Part shown: piece after piece, positions 17,587 to 25,638 of the stretch | Layout of the letters: each line of letters opens with the position of its first letter | Numbering within the stretch: position 1 is the first letter of the stretch | Assembly (NCBI GenBank): GCA_023424965.1 | Contig: JAFADI010000012.1 | Coordinates: 62,001 to 126,000, forward strand | Length of the DNA stretch: 64,000 nt | Direction of reading: 5' to 3' | From: Bacillota bacterium | GTDB lineage: Bacteria; Bacillota; Clostridia; Acetivibrionales; JAFADI01 | Notes under the pieces: model-generated | The model's database searches: none | Told to the model about the DNA's origin: nothing | What the model saw: only the letters and a program-made list of their open reading frames with translations | Position numbers and translations under genes: made by a program

Positions 17587-18144
17587 TTATTTATTACAGC
17601 AGGATGAAAGCTTTACTTTCAGCATGATTTTTGCTCGATACAGCCTGTTTTTCACAATGGTCATGGGAACATTGAGTGTGGCGGCCAGCTGGGTATAGGG
17701 TAATCCCTCATAATAGAATAAAATAACCGGTTCCCGGTAGATTTCCGGAAGTTCCATAACGGTTGAATGAACGATATCCGAAGATTCCTTGTCAACGACG
17801 ATCATCTCGGGAGTGACACTGTTGCTTAAAATATGTCCGTTCATATTCAACTCATCCATGCTCCCAGAAGAATAATGCCTTTGTTTTTTTATCTTGCTCA
17901 AACACAGGTTTTTGGTGATGGTTGTGATCCAGGTGGAAAGTCTGTACTCAGGATTAAAAAGTGCAAGTGATTTAAAGACACGCAGAAAGACTTCCTGGCA
18001 AGTGTCTTCAATGTCGTTAAAATCCCCGAGAAACTTAAAAGCTTCTGCATAAACCAATCTCTTGTATTGGATGTAGATGCGGGAAAAATCATATCCGTTT
18101 CCATGCAATATGCTCTGAACAATCAGTCCGTCTGCCGTATTCAT
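17587..18144 (-). CDS. ECF-type RNA polymerase sigma factor
   Basis: 185 residues. The start is the second ATG (18144) because GGAG lies 6 bases before it. Region 2 is seen in YKRLVYAEAFKFLGDFNDIEDTCQEVFLRVF and STWITTITKNLCLSKIKKQ; region 4 in LPEIYREPVILFYYEGLPYTQLAATLNVPMTIVKNRLYRAK. It ends in Cys-Cys (KLSSCCNK). No anti-sigma gene is adjacent. It is the last gene of the minus-strand efflux operon, 42 bases after the DHA2 pump. It may respond to the same stress and control other genes, or reinforce pump expression. Confidence 0.9.
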   Translation of the reverse strand: MNTADGLIVQSILHGNGYDFSRIYIQYKRLVYAEAFKFLGDFNDIEDTCQEVFLRVFKSLALFNPEYRLSTWITTITKNLCLSKIKKQRHYSSGSMDELNMNGHILSNSVTPEMIVVDKESSDIVHSTVMELPEIYREPVILFYYEGLPYTQLAATLNVPMTIVKNRLYRAKIMLKVKLSSCCNK

Positions 18145-18186
18145 CGTTATCTCCATTTCTGCCCAAGGCTTATTGGCGGCTTCGTC

Positions 18187-19737
18187 TTATTCTGCAACGG
18201 TTACTCCTGAATTTTCTGCGGGCGCTTTGCTTTGCTTGAGTAAAAGCGTAGGGAGAATGATCATTACCGAGATGATGGAAATTACTAGCATTGTATCGTT
18301 CAGTGCCTGAAGCTGTGCCTGCCGTGCAACCAGCCCGAATAACTGGCTCAACGCACCGCCCTGTGCATCGGCTTGCGACAGGCCTCCCTGGACAAGCAGC
18401 CCCTGCAGCATTTTATACAGACTCATGCTGTTTGGATTGAAGGTGTTGACCTGCTGTGCCAGATCGGAATAGTTCAGGGTATTCCGGTACTGCATGATAC
18501 TTGTTATGACGGTAATGCCGATGGATGCGCCCACCTGTTTGACGGTATTCATCAAAGCGGAGGCATTGGACATTGCGGCTTTCGATAACGCACTAAAGCC
18601 TATGGTTTGAACCGGTGCCATTAGAAATCCGACGCCAAGGCCCCTGACCATCAGTAGAAGTGTTATCGTTGCGTTGGAAGTATCCAATGTGATTTTCGAC
18701 ATGCTGTAGCTGTTAAAGGCAAGCAATATCATTGCAGAGATGGCAAAGATTCTTGTATCCAGTTTACTTCCCAATTTACCGTACAGTACCATTGAAACGG
18801 CAGTAGCGATGGCTTCCGGGAAAAGTATCAATCCGGTCTGTAAGGGCGTTAATCCTTTGATCTGCTGGAGGAATACCGGCATGAGGAATACACCGCCATA
18901 GAGAGCAAGCAAAGCCACATTCATAATAATATTGCTCATGCAGAACGTATAATTTTTTAAAAGCCTCAAGTTAAGCATGGGTTCAGGAATCATCAGTTCA
19001 TTGACCACAAACATCAGCAGACTGTAACAGCCCAGGATCAGGATCATGATATTCTTAATATCTCCCCAATCCACATCGCTTTTTCCCAGTACATAAAGGA
19101 TGCATGCCATTCCTGTGGCGGATGTCAGGAGGCCGATAAGGTCAAATCGCTTTGACAGCTTCAACTCCGACTCCTTAAGTACGAACATGGCCAGCAGGGT
19201 GGCCGCTACTCCGACCGGAACATTCATAAAGAAAACAAACCTCCAATCAAAATGCTCAATGATATACCCTCCAAGTGTAGGGCCCAGCGCGGGTGCTGCC
19301 ATGACACAGACACCCATGATTCCTATTGCCATCCCCAATTCGTTTTTATCAAAAGTAGTCATTAATATGGTCATTCCAAGGGATATAATAAAGGCTCCCC
19401 CAACGCCCTGGAGTACCCTGAAAGCAATAACCGACATGAGATTCCAGGAAACTCCGCACAACAACGAACCGGAGGTAAATAATATCAGTGCAATCACAAA
19501 TACTTTTTTAAAGCCAAACCGCTCACTTAAATATCCTGTAGAGGGTATGGCAACGCCCATCGTCAATGAAAATGCACTGATTACCCATTTGATTTGGTCG
19601 AGGGATACATTGAAGTCTTGCATCATTTTGGTGATGGAAAGGTTGACAACGCTGGTATTGAGGTTTGCCATAAATGCTCCCAGGATCACAACCACCATCG
19701 TGAGCCATTTATTTGAAGCTATATTTTTATTGTCCAT
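18187..19737 (-). CDS. DHA2-family multidrug efflux permease (EmrB/QacA type)
   Basis: 516 residues with 14 predicted membrane helices. Family motifs are visible: LNTSVVNLSITKMMQDF in helix 1, FGFKKVFVIALILF, RVLQGVGGAFIISLGMTILM and the antiporter motif region APALGPTLGGYIIEHFDWRFVF. Such pumps exchange protons for drugs, dyes or bile-salt-like compounds. Eight bases separate it from an EmrA-like adaptor gene. A two-component system directly upstream shares a promoter box with this operon, so induction by an external compound or cell-envelope stress is likely. The substrate cannot be told. Confidence 0.93.
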   Translation of the reverse strand: MDNKNIASNKWLTMVVVILGAFMANLNTSVVNLSITKMMQDFNVSLDQIKWVISAFSLTMGVAIPSTGYLSERFGFKKVFVIALILFTSGSLLCGVSWNLMSVIAFRVLQGVGGAFIISLGMTILMTTFDKNELGMAIGIMGVCVMAAPALGPTLGGYIIEHFDWRFVFFMNVPVGVAATLLAMFVLKESELKLSKRFDLIGLLTSATGMACILYVLGKSDVDWGDIKNIMILILGCYSLLMFVVNELMIPEPMLNLRLLKNYTFCMSNIIMNVALLALYGGVFLMPVFLQQIKGLTPLQTGLILFPEAIATAVSMVLYGKLGSKLDTRIFAISAMILLAFNSYSMSKITLDTSNATITLLLMVRGLGVGFLMAPVQTIGFSALSKAAMSNASALMNTVKQVGASIGITVITSIMQYRNTLNYSDLAQQVNTFNPNSMSLYKMLQGLLVQGGLSQADAQGGALSQLFGLVARQAQLQALNDTMLVISIISVMIILPTLLLKQSKAPAENSGVTVAE

Positions 19738-19745
19738 AAGTACAC

Positions 19746-20399
19746 CTACTTTATATGGATTTTGATGACGGCATTTGTTCCAGGTAAAAGGTTTTCATCA
19801 ATTTTATCGAATGCGATTTTTACAGGTACCTTCTGAACAACTTTTGTGAATGTACCGCTTGAGGAAGAGGGAAGGAGTGAAAATGCCGAATTTGATGTCT
19901 TGCCGATGGACTCCACCTTTCCTTGAAAGACTTTTCCATGGAATTGGTCCACACGGATATCCACTTTTTGTCCCTGCCGTAGTCTTTGAAGGTTGATTTC
20001 CTCAATATTTGCATTAATATACAGCTGATTGGGATCAACCATTACGGCAAGCGCAGAGCCGGCAGTAATGAATTCTCCAACGGAGGCCTGCTTTTTTACC
20101 ACCAATCCGCTGATGGGAGCTCTCAGCAAAGTGGTATCCACACTTGAATCCGCCAGGCCAACGGCTTCAATACGTCCTACAATCTGATCCTTAGCATCCA
20201 TGTCACCTTCTTTTGTAGTAAACTCAAGCAGCTTTCCGGATATCTGAGGGGTTATCTTGATGAAATCACCGGCGATCCTTGCATCCTCTGTGGAGATAAA
20301 GTATTCGTTGTTGTACCAGTAATAGAAGCCCACACCTCCAAGCGTTATCAACATAGCAGCAAATATACAAAAGATAACGAATTTGCGTTTTGCGTTCAT
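19746..20399 (-). CDS. EmrA/HlyD-type membrane adaptor
   Basis: 217 residues from ATG 20399, preceded by GGAAAGGG; an in-frame GTG nine bases earlier is less likely. One N-terminal membrane helix (about 10-28) is followed by a biotinyl-lipoyl-like half motif (ISTEDARIAGDFIKITPQISGKL) and barrel-sandwich and beta-barrel regions (LRAPISGLVVKKQASVGEFI). The usual long coiled-coil hairpin is almost absent: the two lipoyl halves are joined by only about 20 residues. It is therefore a short adaptor for the DHA2 pump encoded next. It starts 15 bases after a second, longer adaptor, so this operon encodes two adaptors. Confidence 0.88.
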   Translation of the reverse strand: MNAKRKFVIFCIFAAMLITLGGVGFYYWYNNEYFISTEDARIAGDFIKITPQISGKLLEFTTKEGDMDAKDQIVGRIEAVGLADSSVDTTLLRAPISGLVVKKQASVGEFITAGSALAVMVDPNQLYINANIEEINLQRLRQGQKVDIRVDQFHGKVFQGKVESIGKTSNSAFSLLPSSSSGTFTKVVQKVPVKIAFDKIDENLLPGTNAVIKIHIK

Positions 20400-20414
20400 T
20401 TTTATCACCCTTTC

Positions 20415-21356
20415 CTAATTTTTCAGTCCCACTTCAGCGAACATGCCGGGCTTTAGTTGTGTATCCTGATTTTTAAACCGGATCCTGACCAGGACATTTT
20501 TGCTTTTGGAGTCAACGACGGAATCAATGGCTGCTATTTCTCCGGCATACGCTGTGCCGGGGATCTCCGAGACCTTTATGACAACCTCCCGGCCAGGCTC
20601 TATTTTATCCAGCAGTGCTGAAGGCAGGTATGCATTTACCAGCAGAGACTCAGCATTTACGACCGTCAGAAGGGGAACTCCGGCAACTGCCAGCTCACCG
20701 GCGTTGATGTTTTTTGTACTGACGATTCCGGATAGGGGGGATAGGATGGTACTGTTGCCAAGCTGTACGTTTGAGGCATCCAGTGCCGCCTGTGCCTGTT
20801 TGAGCTGGGATTCGGCCACTTTGAGGTCATCCGGGGAACCCTTGCCGAGAATGTTAAGCTGCTCTTTGGCATTTGTCAAAGACAGCTCTGCACTTTCCAA
20901 CTGCTGCTTTGAAGCTCCCCCCTGGTCAAAAAGTACCTTTATGCGGTCATAGCCACCCTTGGCATTGTCATAGGCCGCCTGAGCCTGAAGGATTTGTTCG
21001 GACCGTGCGCCGTGGGCGATTTTGTCCAGGTTGGCCTGTGCGGTACTGACAGCGGCTTTAGCCTGTGCTGACTGAGCCTCCAGGTCTTTTGAATCCAGCT
21101 TGACAAGCAGGTCGCCTTTTTTTACGATGGAACCGGCATCAATATTTATCCCCGCAACCTTCGCAGTGATCTTTGAGGTGATGTCTACCTTTTCATCCGT
21201 TTCAATTTTACCTGCCATGAAGTACACTACGTCTTGCCGGGTACCTCCAACTGGTTGAACTGTACTTTCGGCCCTGGGTTTGCCTGTATTGCAGCCGCTT
21301 AAAAGAAATACTGCTAAAAGTGCCGGTAATAGCACCGGCAAAATTGACTTTTTCAT
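20415..21356 (-). CDS. HlyD-family efflux adaptor lipoprotein
   Basis: 313 residues. Lipoprotein signal KKSILPVLLPALLAVFLLSGC with the lipidated Cys at about 22. The RND/ABC adaptor layout follows: lipoyl half (VDITSKITAKVAGINIDAGS), an Ala/Gln-rich alpha-hairpin coiled coil (about 90-190), second lipoyl half (ILSPLSGIVSTKNINAGELA) and beta-barrel (ALLDKIEPGREVVIKVSEIPG). It is the first gene of the efflux operon, behind a promoter with the TTTAAAC tandem box. In a Gram-positive cell it would be anchored to the outer face of the membrane. Its pairing with an EmrA-like adaptor and a DHA2 pump is unusual. Confidence 0.9.
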   Translation of the reverse strand: MKKSILPVLLPALLAVFLLSGCNTGKPRAESTVQPVGGTRQDVVYFMAGKIETDEKVDITSKITAKVAGINIDAGSIVKKGDLLVKLDSKDLEAQSAQAKAAVSTAQANLDKIAHGARSEQILQAQAAYDNAKGGYDRIKVLFDQGGASKQQLESAELSLTNAKEQLNILGKGSPDDLKVAESQLKQAQAALDASNVQLGNSTILSPLSGIVSTKNINAGELAVAGVPLLTVVNAESLLVNAYLPSALLDKIEPGREVVIKVSEIPGTAYAGEIAAIDSVVDSKSKNVLVRIRFKNQDTQLKPGMFAEVGLKN

Positions 21357-21482
21357 TATCCGTTACCCCTTTCCATACAATAAGTAAAACAGCTTTCATC
21401 TCAAATAAGTTGGGACAATTGCGCCCGCAGACAACTGCCGTGTTTTTCCCTTTCGACCGTCTGGGCAGCTCTGACAGTTGTT

Positions 21483-21518
21483 ATCATAAAACAGTTATTT
21501 AAACCCAATTTAAACGAT
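21483..21518 (-). promoter_or_regulatory. Efflux operon promoter with tandem response-regulator box
   Basis: Reading on the minus strand, GTTTAAA, 4 bases, GTTTAAA (21515-21498), then 9 bases, then the -10 box TATGAT (21488-21483). The same box with the same spacing stands in front of the response regulator gene. An 11-base direct repeat ending near the -35 position is typical of OmpR/PhoB-family activation. Confidence 0.65.
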
Positions 21519-21588
21519 AGAAGGCAGGCAAAAAAAAACAACTTCACATGTTGGCTCAGTGAAGCTGCATACAGCCGAGGTTTTGCCT

Positions 21589-22638
21589 TTACTGTTGGAG
21601 GGGCAATGAAACGGTAAATGTCGTGCCTTTTCCGGGACTGCCTGCCACACCGATGGTACCGTTGTGCAGTTCAACGATTTTCATGGCAATGGAAAGGCCC
21701 AGGCCGCTTCCCTTTTTTGAGTAGTCACGGGATTTGTCGGCTTTATAGAAACGCTCAAAAATATGCGTCTGATCTTCTTCCGAAATCCCTATTCCCGTAT
21801 CGGATATTTTAAATTCAATCTTATCAGCCTTCGGGTGGAGCTCGATTCTTACGGCTCCGTTTTCAGGGGTGAACTTAATACTGTTGTGCAGCAGGTTTAT
21901 CCATACCTGGCTCAGTAAATCCTCATCCGCATGAATATTTATTTCATCAAGGATGACTTCCATCTCAATCCCCTTATCCAGCCACTGGGGCTCACAGGCA
22001 AGAATGAGGTTCCTGAGCTGTTTGTCCAGGCGGTAGGTCTTAGGAGCAAACTTCATAGTTTCCGCTTCAAGGGAGGCAAGCTTGAGCAGATTGTCACTCA
22101 GCCTGGACAGGCGCATGCTTTCCGATTCAATAATGCTGAGATAATGCGATTTGTCCGCGGCATTCAGTTCCTTGTTCTTTAATGCCTGGGCAAAACCCCG
22201 GATGGAAGTCAGCGGAGACTGGATTTCATGGGATACGTTGGAGATGAACTCCTGCCGCATTTTCTCCATATTGCTCAATTCCTCTGCCATATTGTTTACG
22301 CTTTTTACAAGTACTTCATACTGTCCGTCCGCTTTTACATTGCAATCCAGCCGGACATTGAAATTTCCTTTTGCGATTTCGCCAATGACCTTTATCGTAG
22401 CTTCGAGTACCCCAACGAGATTTTTAAAAAGCTTCTTTCTGGCATAGATTATAATCAGTAATTCAAAAAACAATCCGAGGATGAAGTTGATAAGCTGTAC
22501 AAGCAGCTCAGGAGGCTGCCGCCCAATATTTTCATACAGGTGGGAGGTAAGGAAAAAAGAAGCGGAAAAGCAGATGATTAAGGAAACAATCACCATTGTT
22601 ATTGCGGCAACAATTTTTATATTTGACACCTTTATCAT
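21589..22638 (-). CDS. Membrane sensor histidine kinase (HisKA type)
   Basis: 349 residues; the ATG at 22638 shares one base with the stop of the response regulator gene and has GGAGGAG upstream. Two membrane helices (about 8-30 and 48-68) enclose a very short outside loop of roughly 18 residues, so it belongs to the intramembrane-sensing type often tied to antibiotics or pumps. HAMP about 70-125, H box FISNVSHEIQSPLTSIRGF with the phosphorylated His, N box LLHNSIKFTP, G boxes SDTGIGIS and GSGLGLSIAMKIV. It pairs with the OmpR-type regulator before it and probably controls the efflux operon after it. Confidence 0.93.
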   Translation of the reverse strand: MIKVSNIKIVAAITMVIVSLIICFSASFFLTSHLYENIGRQPPELLVQLINFILGLFFELLIIIYARKKLFKNLVGVLEATIKVIGEIAKGNFNVRLDCNVKADGQYEVLVKSVNNMAEELSNMEKMRQEFISNVSHEIQSPLTSIRGFAQALKNKELNAADKSHYLSIIESESMRLSRLSDNLLKLASLEAETMKFAPKTYRLDKQLRNLILACEPQWLDKGIEMEVILDEINIHADEDLLSQVWINLLHNSIKFTPENGAVRIELHPKADKIEFKISDTGIGISEEDQTHIFERFYKADKSRDYSKKGSGLGLSIAMKIVELHNGTIGVAGSPGKGTTFTVSLPLQQ

Positions 22639-23309
22639 CAACACTCCTCCATTCTGTACCCCAGTCCCCGGACAGTCCTGATTTTAAAGGAATACAGTTC
22701 TTCTGGAAACCTCTCACGCAGTCGGTTGATATGGACATCCAGCGTCCGTTCGTTTCCTTCGAAATCATACCCCCAGATATCTTCAATCAATTGCTCCCGC
22801 GAGAAAGTCCTGCCGGGGTAGCTTGCCAGCTTGAACAAAAGCTCGAATTCTTTAAGAGGGAGGAGGACATTTTCACTGTTGGCATTCACTTCAAAGGTTT
22901 TGCGGTTCATATAAAGGCTTCCGATTTGAACTGTTTGCGATGCGGTAATTTTATAGCGTTTCAACAGGGCTTTTACCCGGACAACCAGCTCCATCGGATC
23001 AAAGGGTTTAACCAGATAGTCGTCGGTTCCCATCTCAAAGCCCTTGATTTTCTGGCTTGTTTCACCCTTGGCCGTCAGCATGAGGAGGGGAAGGTCATAA
23101 TGCTCCCTTAGTTCATGGCACAACTGCCACCCATCCATATTCGGCATCATGACATCCAGGATCACCATATCAACCTTTATGGATTCCAGTTTTGCGAGGG
23201 CTTTAACGCCGTCGGAAGCCTCATGGGTTTCAAAACCTTCCTTGCGTAAAAACACACGTACCAGTTCCCGGATATGCGGGTCATCATCAACGATCATAAT
23301 CTTACTCAT
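22638..23309 (-). CDS. OmpR/PhoB-type response regulator
   Basis: 223 residues from ATG 23309 (GAGG upstream); the longer reading from 23369 would run through the promoter box. Receiver: IMIVDDDPHIREL, phospho-Asp in DMVILDVMMPNMDGW, Thr in MLTAKG and Lys in DYLVKPFDP. Winged-helix output domain from about 130: LPLKEFELLFKLASYPGRTFSREQL, then the recognition region ERTLDVHINRLRERF. Its own promoter and the efflux promoter 1.8 kb downstream share the same tandem box, which is the natural binding-site candidate. Confidence 0.94.
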   Translation of the reverse strand: MSKIMIVDDDPHIRELVRVFLRKEGFETHEASDGVKALAKLESIKVDMVILDVMMPNMDGWQLCHELREHYDLPLLMLTAKGETSQKIKGFEMGTDDYLVKPFDPMELVVRVKALLKRYKITASQTVQIGSLYMNRKTFEVNANSENVLLPLKEFELLFKLASYPGRTFSREQLIEDIWGYDFEGNERTLDVHINRLRERFPEELYSFKIRTVRGLGYRMEEC

Positions 23310-23343
23310 ATGGTATCGATCCTCTTCCATGCTTTCTATGATA

Positions 23344-23379
23344 AGTATACAACATTTTTTTAAACTCAATTTAAACGAT
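23344..23379 (-). promoter_or_regulatory. Promoter of the two-component pair with the tandem box
   Basis: On the minus strand ATC then GTTTAAA, TTGA, GTTTAAA (23379-23359), 9 bases, and -10 TATACT (23349-23344). It is nearly identical in sequence and identical in spacing to the efflux operon promoter, which suggests autoregulation by the same response regulator. Confidence 0.65.
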
Positions 23380-23420
23380 TTGTATTGTGTAAGGCATAGA
23401 AATCGGCAAAAATTATTTCA

Positions 23421-23449
23421 TTGACGGATATCCCCTTCTGTGATAACTT
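23421..23449 (+). promoter_or_regulatory. Promoter of the cobalt transport operon
   Basis: TTGACG (23421-23426), 17 bases and a weak -10, TAACTT (23444-23449), stand about 25 bases before the riboswitch. Confidence 0.45.
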
Positions 23450-23473
23450 TATGCTTAGTTGAATATCTAAATT

Positions 23474-23640
23474 ACAGGTGACGTGAAGGACTCCTTCCGT
23501 CTTAAAAGGGAAACGGGTGAAAATCCCGTGCTATCCCGTAGCTGTGTGAGAGGAATTCTATCGGAAAACCACTGGGAAACCGGGAAGGTCGGTAGAATGA
23601 TGACGCTTGAGCCAGAAGACCTGCCTGTAATCATACACAA
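23474..23640 (+). ncRNA. Cobalamin riboswitch
   Basis: The conserved core of the adenosylcobalamin riboswitch is readable in order: AGGTGACGTGAAGGA-like start, AAAAGGGAAACGGGTGAAAA (about 23505-23524), ATCCCGTGCTATCCCGTAGC, then ACCACTGGGAAACCGGGAAG, and the B12-box-like AGCCAGAAGACCTGCC near 23610-23626. It stands upstream of cbiMNQO, a cobalt importer, the standard target. High cobalamin would lower cobalt uptake. The likely expression platform is an intrinsic terminator at 23705-23735. The exact pairing between core and platform was not worked out. Confidence 0.93.
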
Positions 23641-23704
23641 ACCAACTCTACGAGCGATAGGGGGTGTCGTCATGCATATTTTTTATGTGTGGGAATTTTA
23701 CGAG

Positions 23705-23735
23705 ACTTCTTAACAGCCATGTTGGGAAGTTTTTC
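23705..23735 (+). terminator. Riboswitch-linked intrinsic terminator before cbiM
   Basis: ACTTCTTAACA (23705-23715) pairs with TGTTGGGAAGT (23720-23730, including two G-T pairs) around a 4-base loop, followed by TTTT. Its place between the cobalamin core and the cbiM ribosome site fits a ligand-controlled terminator. Confidence 0.7.
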
Positions 23736-23777
23736 TATTTTAGGGCGGTCAAGTAATATTTTAAAAGAGGTGATTTT

Positions 23778-24524
23778 ATGGCAAAGAAATTTCAGGTTAT
23801 TCTGGCTGTAACGTTGATGTTTCTGGCAGTGCCGCAGGCGGCCCATGCCATGCACATCATGGAAGGCTTCCTCCCTCCCGTATGGGCCATTTCCTGGGGA
23901 GTGCTGACCATTCCCTTTGTGGTTCTGGGGCTTTTCTCCATTCAAAAGACGGTAAAATTGAATCCAAGATTGAAAATGCTCCTGGCAATGGTGGGAGCCT
24001 TTACCTTTGTCCTTTCGGCTCTGAAAATTCCTTCGGTGACGGGAAGCTGCTCCCATCCCACCGGTGTGGGACTTGGCGCCATCCTGTTCGGACCCACGGC
24101 CATGAGTGTCCTGGGTGTGATCGTTTTGCTGTTCCAGGCCATTTTGCTGGCCCATGGGGGGCTTACCACCCTTGGAGCCAATGCCTTTTCCATGGCTATC
24201 GTGGGTTCCTTTGTGGCCTTCGGGGTGTACCATCTGGTGAAAAGGCTGGGAGGCAAACAGTGGCTTGCGGTGTTCCTAGGAGCTGCGCTGGGTGACCTGC
24301 TCACCTATGTGGTCACCTCCTTCCAGCTGGCCATGGCGTTTCCGGCGGAAACGGGAGGCTTCATGGCATCCCTGGCAAAATTCATGGGAATATTCGCCGT
24401 TACACAGGTTCCCCTGGCCATCAGCGAAGGTATCCTGACAGTGCTTATTTTCAATGCCATTGCGGCGTACAGCAAGGATGAACTGAGAGACCTGAAAATA
24501 CTCTCGGAGGAGGTGCGGGGATGA
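23778..24524 (+). CDS. cbiM: CbiM cobalt ECF transporter substrate-capture membrane protein
   Basis: 248 residues; AAAGAGGTGATTTT precedes the ATG. A signal-like N-terminus ends in QAAHA, and removal would expose MHIMEGFLPP, the metal-binding N-terminus that is diagnostic of CbiM. About six or seven membrane helices follow (SWGVLTIPFVVLGLF, GVGLGAILFGPTAMSVLGVIVLLFQAILLAHGGLTTLGANAFSM). With CbiN, CbiQ and CbiO encoded next in overlapping order, it forms the Co2+ importer that feeds cobalamin synthesis. Control by the cobalamin riboswitch upstream supports cobalt rather than nickel. Confidence 0.96.
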   Translation: MAKKFQVILAVTLMFLAVPQAAHAMHIMEGFLPPVWAISWGVLTIPFVVLGLFSIQKTVKLNPRLKMLLAMVGAFTFVLSALKIPSVTGSCSHPTGVGLGAILFGPTAMSVLGVIVLLFQAILLAHGGLTTLGANAFSMAIVGSFVAFGVYHLVKRLGGKQWLAVFLGAALGDLLTYVVTSFQLAMAFPAETGGFMASLAKFMGIFAVTQVPLAISEGILTVLIFNAIAAYSKDELRDLKILSEEVRG

Positions 24525-24850
24525 GTACCGAAGCAATAAAACAGGAAAAGAAAAACAACACCCTGGTAAAAAATATTGTGCTGATTGCAATCGTCGTAGC
24601 ACTGGCCGTTCTGCCCCTGTTGATCGTCAAGGACGCGGAGTTCGGCGGTGCCGACGGAAAAGCCGAGGAGGCCATCACGGAAATCAATCAGGACTATGAA
24701 CCCTGGGCAGCCCCCATCTGGGAGCCCCCCAGCGGTGAAATAGAAAGCCTGCTCTTTTCACTTCAGGCAGCCATCGGAGCCGGATTTATCGGATATTACC
24801 TGGGATATGTGCGGGGCCGCAAAAAGAAAGCCGACAGTGAAAAAGCATGA
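24521..24850 (+). CDS. cbiN: CbiN cobalt transporter small subunit
   Basis: 109 residues, start overlapping the cbiM stop (ATGA). Two membrane helices (about 17-35 and 80-98) flank an external loop holding the CbiN pattern EFGGADGKAEEAI and YEPWAAPIWEPPSGEIESLLFSLQAAIGAGFIGYYLG. CbiN helps CbiM load metal. Positively charged cytosolic tail GRKKKADSEKA. Confidence 0.95.
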   Translation: MSTEAIKQEKKNNTLVKNIVLIAIVVALAVLPLLIVKDAEFGGADGKAEEAITEINQDYEPWAAPIWEPPSGEIESLLFSLQAAIGAGFIGYYLGYVRGRKKKADSEKA

Positions 24851-25638
24851 TAAGCATCGATAAATATGCCTATATGTCAAAATTGAAGAAAAAGGACCCC
24901 ATGCAGAAGCTGGCCTTTGCCCTGCTGACGCTGGGGGTTTGCCTGTGGGCCAATTCAATAGCGGTCTCATTGGCGGTACTTTTCATTATGGGGGGGTATG
25001 CCGTCTGCAAAGGCGGTATACCCGCCTCCGTATTTATGAAGCTCATGCTGGTGCCGGGATCCTTTCTGGTCATTGGTGTTCTGACCATTGCGGTCAATGT
25101 ATCGGCGGACAGGGAACTTTTCCTCTTTTTTCTGCCCATCTCTGGAACCTATATCGGTGTGTCCCAGACAGGGCTCAGGACCGCGGCGCAGCTGTTTTTC
25201 AAAGCCCTGGGGGCGGTGTCCTGCCTGTACTATTTATCCCTCAACACCCCCATGGTAGATTTGCTTGGAGCCCTCCGGAGGCTTAAGGTGCCGAAGCTCC
25301 TGGTTGAATTGATGGGGCTTATCTACCGGTTTATTTTTGTGCTCCTTGAGACGGCGGATACCATGATCCGGGCCCAGAATTCCCGCCTGGGCTATTCGGG
25401 ACTTTTGCCGGGCTTCCGTTCGCTGGCAGCCATGGCTTCCACGCTTTTTGTAAGGGCCTATAAGAGGTCCGATGAGCTTTATATTGCCCTGGAGGCAAGA
25501 GGGTATGACGGTGAGCTGAATGTGCTGGAAGAACCTGTGGAGACCCACTGGACACAGTATATCCCGCCGGTGGCGATAAATTTCATGCTTGTATTTGTTA
25601 CATTGTTTTTCAGACGATTTACAGGAGATGTATTTTGA
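24847..25638 (+). CDS. cbiQ: CbiQ energy-coupling transmembrane protein
   Basis: 263 residues, start overlapping the cbiN stop. EcfT/CbiQ family: several membrane helices in the first two thirds, then the cytosolic coupling helices with the two short Ala-Arg-Gly motifs that grip the ATPase. Here they appear as RAQNSRLGY (about residues 175-183) and ALEARGY (about 216-222). A final membrane helix (IPPVAINFMLVFVTLFF) ends the protein. It links CbiM/N to the CbiO ATPase. Confidence 0.94.
   Translation: MISIDKYAYMSKLKKKDPMQKLAFALLTLGVCLWANSIAVSLAVLFIMGGYAVCKGGIPASVFMKLMLVPGSFLVIGVLTIAVNVSADRELFLFFLPISGTYIGVSQTGLRTAAQLFFKALGAVSCLYYLSLNTPMVDLLGALRRLKVPKLLVELMGLIYRFIFVLLETADTMIRAQNSRLGYSGLLPGFRSLAAMASTLFVRAYKRSDELYIALEARGYDGELNVLEEPVETHWTQYIPPVAINFMLVFVTLFFRRFTGDVF

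Noticed and set aside
19100..19765. 221-residue plus-strand frame opposite the DHA2 pump
   Set aside because: It is a shadow of a 14-helix membrane protein gene, with no ribosome site and no recognisable domain.
23480..23713. Small open frame covering the cobalamin riboswitch
   Set aside because: It coincides with the conserved RNA core and has no ribosome site; the RNA explains the sequence conservation.
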